Translations under genes and position numbers: made by a program
The notes under the pieces: generated by a model
Told to the model about the DNA's origin: nothing
Seen by the model: only the letters and a program-made list of their open reading frames with translations
The model's database searches: none
From: Aphrocallistes beatrix
Taxonomy: Eukaryota > Porifera > Hexactinellida > Sceptrulophora > Aphrocallistidae
Length of the DNA: 64,000 nt
Assembly: GCA_963281255.1 (NCBI GenBank)
Contig: OY725495.1
Coordinates: 3,410,001 to 3,474,000, forward strand
Reading direction: 5' to 3'
Shown: piece after piece, positions 45,382 through 56,242 of the stretch
How the letters are laid out: each line of letters opens with the position of its first letter
Position numbering within the stretch: the stretch's first letter is position 1

Positions 45382-46269
45382 ATGAACCGATTCCTACTGC
45401 TGACTCTGCTCTCAGTGATCTATTGCATTGCAAAGGCGCATGATGACACTGTTCTGAACGATGACTGCTCTACATGTCGAATGCCGTGTGTTATGTCTAA
45501 TCCCAAAATCAATCGGTCATCCCTCATTAGAGCTTACACGAGCTCTTACAAGGATTATGAAATCACGACACTACTCAATGGGATTAAGGGATACCTCCAC
45601 GCCACTGTGACTATGAATGACATCATTTACTCTGCGAGGGTTGCTTTAGAAAATTGACCTTTCAGCATCCTATGTAAGGTCTTAAGTCAAACACCTACAA
45701 TTACTGAATCTAAAAAAGCAAACATATTGAATGTACATTATAAAACATTCTCATCATTCAAAGTCGTCAAATCTAAATTCTTAGATAATTATTTGCAATA
45801 TATCCTAACGGAAAAAGTAGCTAGAGTACAGAATCATTTAATAAATATCAAAAAAGATTCTTTAATTTTGAAAGAAATTAGGAGCGGGCTCAAACATGCT
45901 TTTCTAAATGCTGACGTCACGGGTACATATCAGTGTCATAACCCGAATCCAATAAGGAGTCCGAGTGGTCGTAATTATTGCGGAAGCAATACTGGGACAT
46001 GGATGCAAATTGACATGAAGGAAGTGTATACAATTAATTACATAGGAGTCCATTTGTGGGATGGAGATAGCCGGATTTATACATACAATTTGCAGGTATC
46101 TGAAGATGGGAAAAGTTGGAAAGACATAGTTGTGAACAAAGTTGGGAAATCGTATCAAGAATTAGAGCTTCCTGAAATAATGTCTGTGAGATATATCAGA
46201 ATGGATGGAAATAATAACTTGCATGCAAATAAACTCCACATACTCTACTTGAAAGTTAAATTAATATAA
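45382..46269 (+). pseudogene. Secreted F5/8C family copy F, single nonsense codon
   Basis: Complete in one frame except for a TGA at 45655-45657, where copy E has a tryptophan codon (ALEN-W-PF). Apart from this it would give a 295-residue protein of the family: signal peptide and cysteine motif DDCSTCRMPC identical to E, and F5/8C domain TGTWMQIDMKEVYTINYIGV, LWDGDSRIYTYNLQ, with cysteines YQCH and YCG. The C-terminal half and 3' UTR resemble copy D, not E. The stop-proximal end reads LKVKLI instead of LKVELK. With one defect it must be a recent loss, a polymorphic allele, or a sequence error. Confidence 0.85.
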
Positions 46270-49200
46270 AGAACTATTTCTTCTATTTTGCAATACATTC
46301 AGAAGAAATCTGTATTTTAGTTGTATGATTATGCTACTTTGATAATGTAGATGCTCCTATTTGTCTATATTTTGTAACAATTAAGTTTTCTGATGTAAAA
46401 TTAATTAACTGTATTGATAAAACGTCATTTGTTTTTTTGAGTTGGCCAACTTGAGACCAACTTCTGAAATGCCTGGCTACCGTATGTTTGTTAGAGAATG
46501 CAATTCTGAACCAAGTTGTGACAAGGGAACTTTTTTGATCCTATCTAGATTTTTGAAAATTTTCATTTTTAAACTTAGAATAATGTCAATTCAATTAGAA
46601 TAAGCCAATAGTGTTATATTTTAGTAGTTTAAGATATGGTTTGCAATTTAGACATAAAATAACGAATTCTCGATTCATCAATAGTGGTTTATATTCATGT
46701 CATATTCAAATACAATAAAATAACTGTTAAATACTTGTATCATTGAATTAACTTCAAACATCAAGACTATTGTGAGTATAAGAAGGAATGAAAACTTTGA
46801 AAAGTAACTCGAGACATAACTATAATACTAATCTATTTACTTAAGATGCAAAAGTACGTAAACTAAATATTATTAGAAAAAAAAGACTAAAAAGGTAAGA
46901 AGAAATTCAAACAATAACACACCTCACATGGTATTCGACAGGTAGGACATAGATTCTTCGTATCACACTGTAAACTGGCGAATTACATTATAATTGTATA
47001 CATAAACTAATTGAAGGCATTAAAAATATCCGTTGGTGGAAAATTCGAATCATATTTGAGGACTACAAAATTATTCATTTACTTCTACTCTCTAATATTG
47101 TTTGTCACTTTGGATGCTATACTATTTCTAAGCACGAAGTGAAAGTGAGCATTTTCGGTTTGAAATAGAGTTAAATTGAAAGAGAAAGGGTTTTTAAAAT
47201 TTCGAAGGGGGGTAAGTGGCATTTTAAGTTTAATGAAATTCTAGTTCGAGAGAATAGTTAAACTAGTCTAAACGCGTATGAATCCTAAGCTAGAATTTTC
47301 TTGCGACGAATCTTCCGGCTACAAATTTTCCATGCGACAAATTTTTCCACGACGAATTTTCCGCCATTCAAAAATATCAGAGGCAGGTTGTGACTGGCAA
47401 TGTTTGTTGATATATACACAAAATCTTTCGGAGTATTTTCAAGGGGCTTCTAGAGAATTACATACAAACTATAGACTCAATTAAAATTGCTGCGTTCAGC
47501 AAGGTTTTAACACAGCATTGTTCCTAGTGATTGAACTGGTTACCATTTTTAAACTATGTATTTTTTCGAAACTATGTATTCTCTCGCACAAGAACAAATG
47601 TTCATTTACCTAAAAACGCTATATCAGGAGACTGGAATTGCGATACTCTGTGTGAATAAATTAACTTCAACAATTCAATATGAATAGTATTTAGAAGGTC
47701 ACATCTGCAGATTAAGTAATATTTCATATAATACTTGTTGTTCATGATTTCTAGTTAGTCATCTTATCTTAAATGATTGAAAATATGAATTAAGAGGTAA
47801 AGTAAATTCTAGATTTGTTAGTAATATGACTCAGATAGAATTTAGTGCTAAAAACGTATCGAGTTTATGGTAAGCATCAGACAATGGTGAGAATATTAAG
47901 TTTCTAAAAGTAATTCTAGTTTGTGATGTGAAGGAAATATGAAACATCATATAATCCAGTCCGTTATATGACTTGAATAGAATTAAGTACCAAATACGCA
48001 TCGATTTACTGTAAGCATACAGGATGTTATGGAAAATATACGTACGTAACTTAGTATTACAGATTCAAAGTTTCAAAAGTATCTTCTACCATTAACTGAA
48101 CTGCTCACTGAAGATGCTCAAAATAGTCAAGAATGAGAATTTATAAACTTTCAAATCCTAAAATAATACGACTAACTATTAATAATGTCTTAGGTTATCA
48201 AAGATCTATTGCAGAGCGTGATACTATATTTTCGATGCGGACGTGCGCTAACTTCAGTTTGGAGACTGGATCAGTCGGCATTAGGGATTAGTTCCTTTTT
48301 TCCTATATTTCATAATCATATTAAGTATTTTCAGCAAAACAACTCAACATTTTCCAATCCCTCAAATAAAAAAACACACAATAGTAGTTCAGCGTTGCTT
48401 CCCTAACTTTGTTTGTTAATTTCTTCCCATGGACCAGTTTTTGCTGTCAATTTTGGTCCAGATGTCCTATTTTATGGGTATTTAAGTTGGTGGAATAAAT
48501 AATTACTATAACAATAGAAAAATATAAATAAAATTAGGGATTATACAATACTACAGCTCAAAACAACCCCGATTATCCAAATCTGGCAAAGTAGCAATAC
48601 AAAATTGCATTTTGATGGTCTTAGGGGGTTGGATAATCGGGATTTTACTGCTAACTAGGACTTATGTTGTAGGTATAGAGAAGTCCAATCCATTATAGAG
48701 CCTTCTAGAGTAATCGGAATATCAAAACATCAAATGCTCCATTCTAGGAAAATAAATGCTACTACAAATTATGGCTGCGGACCAATTTTTCCTGACAACT
48801 CTTGTTGATAATAATATATAATTCCACGGTGTTTGAGAATTCTAGCAACGGTTCTAGTCTTCTAGAATAGTGGAATGGCAATCTGCAGTTAATGAGTGGT
48901 TTGTCTAACAATAATCATGCCAGTCTCATTTTCTCATCCTCCAATCCAAATGGGAGGTCAACAGAACATGTTGTTTTCATTAGCTCACAAAATATGCATC
49001 ATATAATTCATATTTTCAATCTAATAGTGCAGCATCTATTTCTCAAATTATACATCAGTCTACTCAAACGATAAAACAGGGTACTAATTAACAGCACATT
49101 AGTATATCCCGTTTTTATCACAATTATATTACAATATTTAGTCAATATTATCAGCCATTTTTCGAAATTGATTCAAATCGGGATATTAATGATCTGAAAG

Positions 49201-49474
49201 CGAAGAAAAACAAGACTAATAATGGTAAGAGTTAGGAATAAAACAGTAATACAGTAAACGAGATGACATATACTGAGTAATAAAACATTTTTAGTTATTC
49301 ATATTTATGTTTAATTACGTAGATTGTAAATCCTATTATTTTAACATAGTTGATTTTTCTTGAGATGACTAATTCATTTAAAAAATATATATAGAAAGAA
49401 TTTCAATCGCTAAAGATTATAAATATTCTAAACTATTAAAAAGGTGAAGAAAAAATTCTGATTTATTCTTCAAT
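46270..49474. other. Array spacer between F and G, includes the upstream block
   Basis: 46270-46600 is the common 3' block. 47695-47950 is the upstream block (CATCTGCAGATTAAGTAATA, TTCATGATTTCTAGTTAGTC). 48420-48560 is an inverted, partial copy of unit sequence near 42340-42420 (TTTTGGTCCAGATGTCCTAT). A TATATATA at 49386-49393, 89 bp before the ATG of G, serves as its TATA box. No gene was recognised. Confidence 0.55.
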
Positions 49475-50353
49475 ATGAACCGATTCTTCCTGCTCACACT
49501 ACTTTCCTTGTTTTATTATGTTGCAAATGCCTATGCAAATAACGTTGTGAATAATGAATGTTCCACCTGCCGAATGCCATGTATCGTATCTGATCCTAAC
49601 ACTAGCACATCTCTAATCAGAGCTTACACTCATACACACAAGGAGTATACCATCACCACGCTACTCAATGGGATTCAAGGATATTTCCAAGCCACCGTGT
49701 CTCTGAATAGCAAAGAAACGTCATTTTACTCTACCAGAGTTAATTTAGAACATTGGTCTTTTAGCGTCCTGTGTAAGATTCTAAGTCATGCACCAATCAT
49801 TGCAGAATCTAAGAAAAGAAACATGTTAAGTGTACATTACAAGACCTTTCCCTCATTCAATGTCCTAAAGACAAAATATCTCGTCAATTACTTACAACAT
49901 CTCCTAACAGAAAAAATAGCGGAGAAAAACGAAGACTCCCGTATTCTAAAAGGTTTAAAAAATAGGCTCAGGGATGCGTTTCTACATGTCGACGTTACTG
50001 GAGAATTCCAACGTGTAGGTAATCGGAAGGATCCATTTAGAAATCCTGATGGTAAAAGTTACATGGGAAGCAGACCAAGAGCGTGGTTGCTACTTGATAT
50101 GAAGCAAGTGTTCTTGTTTAATCGTATAGGATTCCACTTGTGGGATGGAGATAGCCGTATTTTTACATACAGCGTGCAAGTATCGATAGATAGAACAAAT
50201 TGGAAAAGTATAGTTGATAAGAAAACTGGAAGATCGCATCAAAAATTAGAACTCCCTGAATTGACTTATGCAAGATATATCAGAATAAACGGAGATAATA
50301 ACAAAAATCACAACGGTTTATTCATATACTCCTTCTTCCTTGAATTGAAATGA
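49475..50353 (+). CDS. Secreted F5/8C family protein, copy G
   Basis: 292 residues. Signal peptide FFLLTLLSLFYYVANAYA, motif NECSTCRMPC, middle region YTITTLLNGIQGYFQATVSL and VNLEHWSFSVLCKILSH. The F5/8C domain is more diverged: AWLLLDMKQVFLFNRIGFHL, WDGDSRIFTYSVQVSIDRT, RYIRINGDNN. Both cysteines that bracket the start of the domain in C-F are replaced together (FQRV...SYMG), which supports the idea that they pair as a disulfide in the others. It is a distinct branch that also gave rise to the first part of copy I. Confidence 0.87.
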   Translation: MNRFFLLTLLSLFYYVANAYANNVVNNECSTCRMPCIVSDPNTSTSLIRAYTHTHKEYTITTLLNGIQGYFQATVSLNSKETSFYSTRVNLEHWSFSVLCKILSHAPIIAESKKRNMLSVHYKTFPSFNVLKTKYLVNYLQHLLTEKIAEKNEDSRILKGLKNRLRDAFLHVDVTGEFQRVGNRKDPFRNPDGKSYMGSRPRAWLLLDMKQVFLFNRIGFHLWDGDSRIFTYSVQVSIDRTNWKSIVDKKTGRSHQKLELPELTYARYIRINGDNNKNHNGLFIYSFFLELK

Positions 50354-50955
50354 AGCAAATATTCTTAATTCAAATAGTTAATGTCATCTGCAGGAATATG
50401 TATGCGTAGTGTGCATCTAAGCTATTTGAATGTACTTTGATGATATAAATGTTTCTATTTCTAAATGATGATTCTTGTTTTGAAATGTCAATTAAATTTA
50501 TTTTTTTAAAGATTCATATTTCAAACAAATGTGTAGGCACTATATTATACTCTGATTAACACATAGAATTAAGCCAAATGAAATTCAGTTATTTAGACAC
50601 ATGGTTTAAATTGTATTACAGTGGAGTTCGCTTATTAGCAACTCCCCTATTAGCAACCAATGTAGGCATAGATTTTGTATTAATTATGTTCCCTTACTAG
50701 CAACTTCGCGTATTAGCAACCATTTTGTGGGAAAAACTCGAGTTGCTAATAAGCGAATTCCACTGTATTTTAATAAGGAATAAAAAGGTTGATACTTATA
50801 GTCATAGAAGTAAGGTCGGCACACGCGGTGTGGCTGGTACGGTGAGAGCTGTACCACGTTTTAGAGTGGTCTGGCTATGCCACACCATTTTTTCGTGAGG
50901 ATCATATGTTAGGAAATGTACTCAAGGAATGGGCGGCGTGATACAGAGCTATTTC
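50354..50955. other. 3' flank of G with a MITE
   Basis: Holds the pogo-like MITE (50617-50767). 50817-50895 (GCACACGCGGTGTGGCTGG, CGTTTTAGAGTGGTCTGGC) resembles the reverse of 61450-61545, so it is part of a dispersed element. Confidence 0.5.
50617..50767. mobile_element. pogo-like MITE
   Basis: TACAGTGGAGTTCGCTTATT and the inverse AATAAGCGAATTCCACTGTA, with TA ends. Two inner copies of TTAGCAAC phrases per side. 151 bp including TA, non-coding. Confidence 0.85.
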
Positions 50956-51159
50956 CAGGGTTGCCGTGGGAATGGGAATATGTGGGAATTCCCATGGGAA
51001 ACCCACAGATTCCCATATGGGATGGGAATGGGAATAACTTTAAGCCTATGGGCATTCCCACATGTGGGTTTCTGTGGGTTTTCCTGTGGGTTTATGTGGG
51101 TATTCCCACAGAAATCCTGTGGGAATGGGTATTGAAATTCTATTCCCACGGCAACCCTG
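50956..51159. mobile_element. hAT-type MITE inside an F5/8C pseudogene fragment
   Basis: Ends CAGGGTTGCCGTGGGAAT and ATTCCCACGGCAACCCTG. The 8-bp duplication GCTATTTC is at 50948-50955 and 51160-51167. The interior is built of repeated GTGGGAATGGG/CCCACAG phrases. It landed in a degenerate copy of the secreted family (the GYFQ region). Confidence 0.9.
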
Positions 51160-51420
51160 GCTATTTCCAACACTGTGATCCTGAATGACAAATACAGAGC
51201 CTTTTACTCAGCGAGATTCGCTTTAGAATATTGTCCTTTAAATTCCTCTGTCAGTTTTTAAGTTCCACATCTGCAATTACTGAATACCAAAAAGTAAAAT
51301 ACTAACTGTAGATTACCAAGAATTTAAGCTTTCAGATGATTGTCTCATGATACGAGGCCTTTTTCCGAATTATAAACACTTACATAGAATCGGCCATAAA
51401 ATGCAATAATTGCAAATGAT
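51160..51420 (+). pseudogene. Fragment of a secreted F5/8C family gene
   Basis: Recognisable only by phrases: TATTTCCAACACTGTGATCC and GAATGACAAA correspond to the GYFQTTV...LND part of the family, then a frame-broken stretch for ARF-LEY-PLN (TTAGAATATTGTCC). No start, no F5/8C domain. Confidence 0.55.
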
Positions 51421-51452
51421 CACAAACTTAAACTGTTAAATTCAGTGAATAC

Positions 51453-52184
51453 TTGACTATGTATACATGGGATACTTCTACAAAATTTGGTTTATCAAAA
51501 CAAACTTTCTCTGCGGTTCGGCAAACAAATAATGCTATTTCAGATCTATCCTCTGATTTACTCACTGAAGGATTCCAATTCGTTTTGACTGGGAGAATGG
51601 GAGAATGCAGGAGAATGAAGATTTTCGCAATACCGTCAAATGAGTGGGGGACGTTTTCTTGTTAGTATCAGTGAAGTGATTCATTCAGAATCTATAAGTA
51701 AGATGAAATCACTTCTCCAACATGAACTTGAAATTAGTGCACTGGCAACGGAAGAGATTCAGCAGAGTGAAAGTAGCCAACTTGAAGAACTTATTGTCAA
51801 GCTTCAATGTATTAATTTCGAAAACCTTGTTTTATCAGAGAAATCGCATCAAGTTGCATAACCCGATTGCAACAGGATCCTATCCTAACTGAATATCTCC
51901 AAAATTTGGATAGAGTTCATCTTACTCTACCTTCTTCTACCCTTAATCATCACGTAGAATCTGCCTTTTGTGTTTTAGAAGCTAACGAAACGGAAATAAT
52001 CCATACTACTTTCCCTTGGAAACAAGTAAGCTTACGATTATTACATGAAGTCTCACAGAGCTGGAATAGTGCTTTCGCCTGCATCTCGCATTCAGAACAA
52101 TCCCGAAAAATTGTCAACAGAATCATAAATATTTATTACAACAACTTAAAGATCTCAATGAAACCTTACGAAAAGACCAAGTAG
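51453..52184 (+). pseudogene. Degenerate transposase-like ORFs
   Basis: Three open pieces in shifted frames (51453-51665, 51640-51861, 51867-52184). The first has SDLLTEGFQFVLTGR, which resembles the C-terminal region of THAP9/P-element-type transposases; the following MSGGRFLVSISEVIHS and LDRVHLTLPSSTLNHHVESA I cannot assign. A run of GGGAGAATG repeats lies at the first break. Probably the remains of one transposon; the family call is weak. Confidence 0.35.
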
Positions 52185-52344
52185 TAGTCTTCAAATCGAT
52201 TAATAATTATCCCGCCAATGACACTGGGTCCATTCTATTTATAGCTTGGACCCCGTATTTCTAAGCTTTCCCCGCCCAAAATGACTTAATCGGAAATGAG
52301 TTAGCAAATACATATTACATTGATGGGTTTTAAACGCCAAAAAA
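52185..52344. repeat. Fragment of the 2.0 kb repeat, inverted
   Basis: CCCCGCCCAAAATGACTTAA at 52269 is the inverse of text at 2028-2047 in composite repeat 1. Confidence 0.5.
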
Positions 52345-52591
52345 TGACTTGGTTAATTTAGAATATTGGCCTTTGAATGCAGTTTGTAAGACTTTAAGTC
52401 AGGTACTGAACATTACTGAATCTAAAAGAATAAAAAGGATTCCGTATTACATTGCTTTAGAAAAAAACTATTATTTTCTACCCCGGAATTACGATCAAAT
52501 AACTAATTACAATGCATTATTCCAGGATCCCATATCTTCAGAGCAAATAGTTCCATCTGGTCATTCCACCAAAATGAGGCGTACAGCTTAG
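52345..52591 (+). pseudogene. Second fragment of a secreted F5/8C family gene
   Basis: VNLEYWPLNAVCKTLSQ and NITESKRIK match the family's middle region, after which similarity fades to a stop. No signal peptide and no F5/8C domain. Confidence 0.65.
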
Positions 52592-53302
52592 ACACAGTGG
52601 CGGATTAACCGGGGTGCCGAAGGAGCACTGGCTCCCGAGCTCGGAAATATACCGACCTCGCGGTTTTAGTGAGTACTATTTATAGAAGTTTCCTGTTTTA
52701 TGAGTAGAAACCACACTGATTAAGTTTTTCAAAATTTATATTTAAAGTAAAATCATCGATTTAATTATACATTTTTTCTGACCATCGAAGATGCAATTTC
52801 CAGGTACCCAGACCCCCCATATGGTCGCTCGCTACGCTCGCTTTGGTGCCCCCAGATTCTGGGAAAAATTGGAAATTCCGATGCCTATTGATTTTAGTAA
52901 TGTTTTCGCCAAGGCCAGTAATGATTTAAAATATGAACTAACAGTAAATATCTTAGTTTATCGTTCAATAAATAATATGATTCAATGCAATTAATATTAG
53001 TGAAATTCTTTTGGATGGTCACATCTGTAAATGGATCATCTTATTTGTCCTTAGTCATATAATCTAATTCATAATTGCTTAAAATATGAATCAAGGCTAA
53101 ACTACTTTGAAATATAAACATTTATACACTTATTTCATCAATATAATAACATTAAAAATTTTTGTTTTCAGAAGGAAGATATACATACATATACTATAAA
53201 ACAGAAATTATATCATCAGTATATCACACCACTAAACCTATACATTTCTTTGGTATATATTTACTATAGTATTTAATTTGTGATGAAAATGGTAGTTTTA
53301 CT
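52592..53302. other. Spacer with transposon ends, 3' side of copy H
   Basis: 52599 (CAGTGGCGGATTAACCGGGG) to about 52860 (TCGCTACGCTCGCTTTGGTG) looks like a hAT-type element, but the right end is not certain. 53040-53300 is the downstream flank of the minus-strand pseudogene H. Confidence 0.4.
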
Positions 53303-54197
53303 TTACTTCAATTCAAGATTGAAGAAATATATGTGGAGACCGTCTCTTGCCCTGTTATTTTGTCCTTCCATTCTGATATATCTTGCATACGTTATTTCAG
53401 AAAGTTCCAACTTTTGATTTGATTTTCCTTTTCTATTAACAGCTACATCTGTCCAGATTTTACCATCTACCGATATTTTCAAGCTGTACGTATAAGTGCG
53501 TCTATCTCCATCATACAAACGGAATCCTATGATATTGAATGCAAACACTTCTTTCATGTCGATTTGCATCCATGTCCCAGATCTGTTCCCACAATGATCG
53601 GAACCATGAGGATTTCTAAACGGATTTGAACCGAAACATATATATTGACCCGTAACATCGCAATTACGAAACGCATCCTTGAGTCTCTTCCTACTAGTTT
53701 TTTTCAATATTTCTAAAATGCTAGAAACCTTTTTGATATCGTACATATCATTCTGTACTTTCAGTCAGAAGGTATCGTAAATAGTTATCAAAAAATTTAG
53801 TCTTTACGACTTCAAAATATGGAATTGTTTCATATTGCACAATTAAAGAATTTTCATTTTTTGAGTTAATCAAGGTGTGACTTAAAATCTTACATACAAC
53901 GTTGAAAGACCAATACTGTAAATTGAACCTTGCGGAGTCAAGTATTTGGTTGTTGTCATTTGGAGTCACGGTGGTGTGAATATATCCTTTAAGCCCATTG
54001 AGTAGTGTGGTGATCCTATACCCTTTGTAGGAATTCGTGTAAGCCCTGATTAGAGATGACATGTTAACGCTATTAGGACTAGACATGACACACGGCATTT
54101 GGCATGCAGAACATTCATCACCCAGAACAATGTTCTCCTGGGCCTTGGTGGTGCAATATAGCATAGAAAGCAGTGTAAGTAGGAAGAGTTTGTTCAT
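53303..54197 (-). pseudogene. Secreted F5/8C family copy H, 11-bp deletion
   Basis: The only array member on the minus strand. Start ATG at 54197 with signal peptide LFLLTLLSMLYCTTKA, motif DECSACQMPC, then the middle region to YLRYLLTES. At about 53748-53765 the frame shifts: compared with copy E an 11-base piece is missing between two AAAGTA-like repeats, so replication slippage is likely. After the shift the linker and an intact F5/8C domain continue (TGTWMQIDMKEVFAFNIIGF, YDGDRRTYTYSLKISVDGK) to 53303. Cysteines YICF and HCG are present. The TATA-like element is also changed (TATACAAG, 54277-54284). The inverted orientation and intact domain suggest inversion first, decay later. Confidence 0.82.
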
Positions 54198-55387
54198 GTT
54201 AGTAAATGAAGAAGAAATAAGTTTTGTGTTCACCTCAATTAGTTAGAACTTTGTAAAATCTTGTTCTTCTGAATTTCTTGTATACTTAGTTCGATTATGA
54301 TAATTAATCATCTCAAAAAGAGAAAGTAACTTTTGAGCTGTTTAATTAACTCTGCTGTTTAAATTAACTCTAACGAATTCAATATGAATAATATTTAAAA
54401 GATCACATCTGCAGATTAGGTAATATTTCACACAATACTCATAGTTGATTTTTAGTTAGTCATCTTATCCTAAAAGTAATGATTGAAAATATGAATTAAA
54501 AGGAAAGTAAATTCTAGATTTGTTAGTAATATGACTCAAATAGAATTTAGTGCTAAAAACGTATCAAATTTATCGTAAGCATCAGACAGTGGAGATAATA
54601 TTAAGTTTCTAAAAATAATTCTGAATAGTCCGTATTATGAAGGAACTATGAAATAATACACTAGTTTTATCTGTAATATGACTTGTATCGAATTTAGTGC
54701 CAAATACGCATCGATTTTACTGTCAGCATACAGGCTATTATGGCAAAAATATACGTACAAGTAGTATTACAGATTAAGTTTCTAAAGCTATCTCTCACTA
54801 TTAACTAACCTGCTTAATATTAATGAAGATGCTTAAAATACGCAAGAATAATGAATGTTTGCTATAATATTTTAGAAACATCACTTGATACGGTGTGCTT
54901 CATATTTATTGAGACTTTTAATCCTAAAGATAGTACATACTCCTCGGAAGCTTGGTATGACTAATATTATCTGGTGCTGATTTTATTTCTGCATTAAAAT
55001 GCGTTTAAATTTTATTACGGATGAGAGAAGAAAGGTTAACAGGCCTTGCGTTAATATCAGTACATGGACGTGAAACCCAACTTGATTCAGAAGAAATCAT
55101 CAAATGGAGAAAAGTAACAGAAAGAGTGGCATTGTTTTATATTATTTTTTTATAAATGATAAAGGCTAGTTAATTTGCACATTAAATGGGCATCCAAATA
55201 ATATTTCGGTGGGGATGGCCCCTTGCCCCCCCTGGCTATGCCACTGAACAATGGATTGGCTATTGACACCGATCAATAGCCACTTCGTTTTAAAATATGT
55301 ATACAAAGAATTTCAATCGCTAATGATTATAAATACGTATTTCTAAACTATTAAATAAGTGAAGAAAATTATGATTTATTCTTCAAT
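54198..55387. promoter_or_regulatory. Shared array upstream block, before copy I
   Basis: 54398-54650 matches 37725-37980 and 47695-47950 (CATCTGCAGATTAGGTAATA, AGTAATATGACTCAAATAGA, AGCATCAGACAGTGG). 55190-55255 has a transposon-like end (CCCCCCTGGCTATGCCACTG). The last 80 bp match the promoter of gene G (AATTTCAATCGCTAA). Confidence 0.5.
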
Positions 55388-55930
55388 ATGAACCGATTCT
55401 TCCTGCTCACACTACTGTTCTTGTTTTATTATGCTGCAAATGCCCATGCAAATAACGTTGTGAATAATGAATGTTCTATCTGCCGGATGCTATGTGTCGC
55501 ATCTGATCCTAGCACTAGCACATCTCTAATCAGAGCTTACACTCATACATACTACCATTCCCAAATAAGTATAAAAGCAAAAATCTTCAGATTATTTTCA
55601 AACATGAATAAATTTCTACTTCTTTCACTGCTTTCCATCATATATTGTACCGCAGAGGCTCATAAAGACATTATTCTGAGTGATGAATGCCCTGCCTGTC
55701 GAATGCCGTGTGAAGTGTTCAATCATTGCAGTGGATCATCATGCATTTTTGCATTTTTGAGCCAAAATCCAGTGATTTTGAGATATTTTAATAACGAGAT
55801 CATTATTTATATACGTAGCATTCTGCTGCAAACATTCAATATTACTTTAGCAACCAAAATTATCTATGCATTTGATGGGGCCCATCGATACGTGCTGCCC
55901 ATGGTTTTTTTAATTTCTCGGCGATCCTAA
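55388..55930 (+). pseudogene. Chimeric secreted family copy I (G-type start joined to a D-type start)
   Basis: Residues 1-55 match the beginning of G (signal peptide, then NECSICRMLC, with the third motif residue changed). The text then switches, in frame, to the promoter and start of a D-type gene: TATAAAAG at 55570-55577, ATG at 55604 exactly 34 bp later, a second signal peptide FLLLSLLSIIYCTAEA and DECPACRMPC. After about 40 D-type residues the similarity ends and the frame runs through unrelated sequence to 55930. No F5/8C domain. A product of unequal recombination within the array; not a functional family protein as it stands. Confidence 0.75.
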
Positions 55931-56242
55931 CTGAAGTTAAATATACACTACGTATAAAAATGGTAGGCATTATTAAGGATAAAATGAAACGAATATTAGT
56001 TTTAAAATGTCTTCACAATGTGAACATTCTTGCATTTGGTTATAATACACTGTATTTAATAAATCTTCGATTATAACTTTAATACGTATATACCAATTTA
56101 CTTTGTACAAACAATAAGCATCCATTTCCCGGTTTACCGGGAAACAAATTATCGGGAAATACAGCAACGCTAGTATATATCAATCCAACGGAACATATTT
56201 TATCATCAATAAATTGAGTTTTGGAAGAGATAAGGCGATGAG
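55931..56242. other. Spacer, 3' side of the MATE gene
   Basis: AT-rich; expected to hold the 3' UTR of the minus-strand MATE gene. Nothing else. Confidence 0.4.

Noticed and set aside
3235..50353. Calling the secreted family BTBD9 genes or known allorecognition genes
   Set aside because: Only the F5/8C domain resembles BTBD9; there is no BTB or BACK domain, and nothing in the sequence shows a recognition function.
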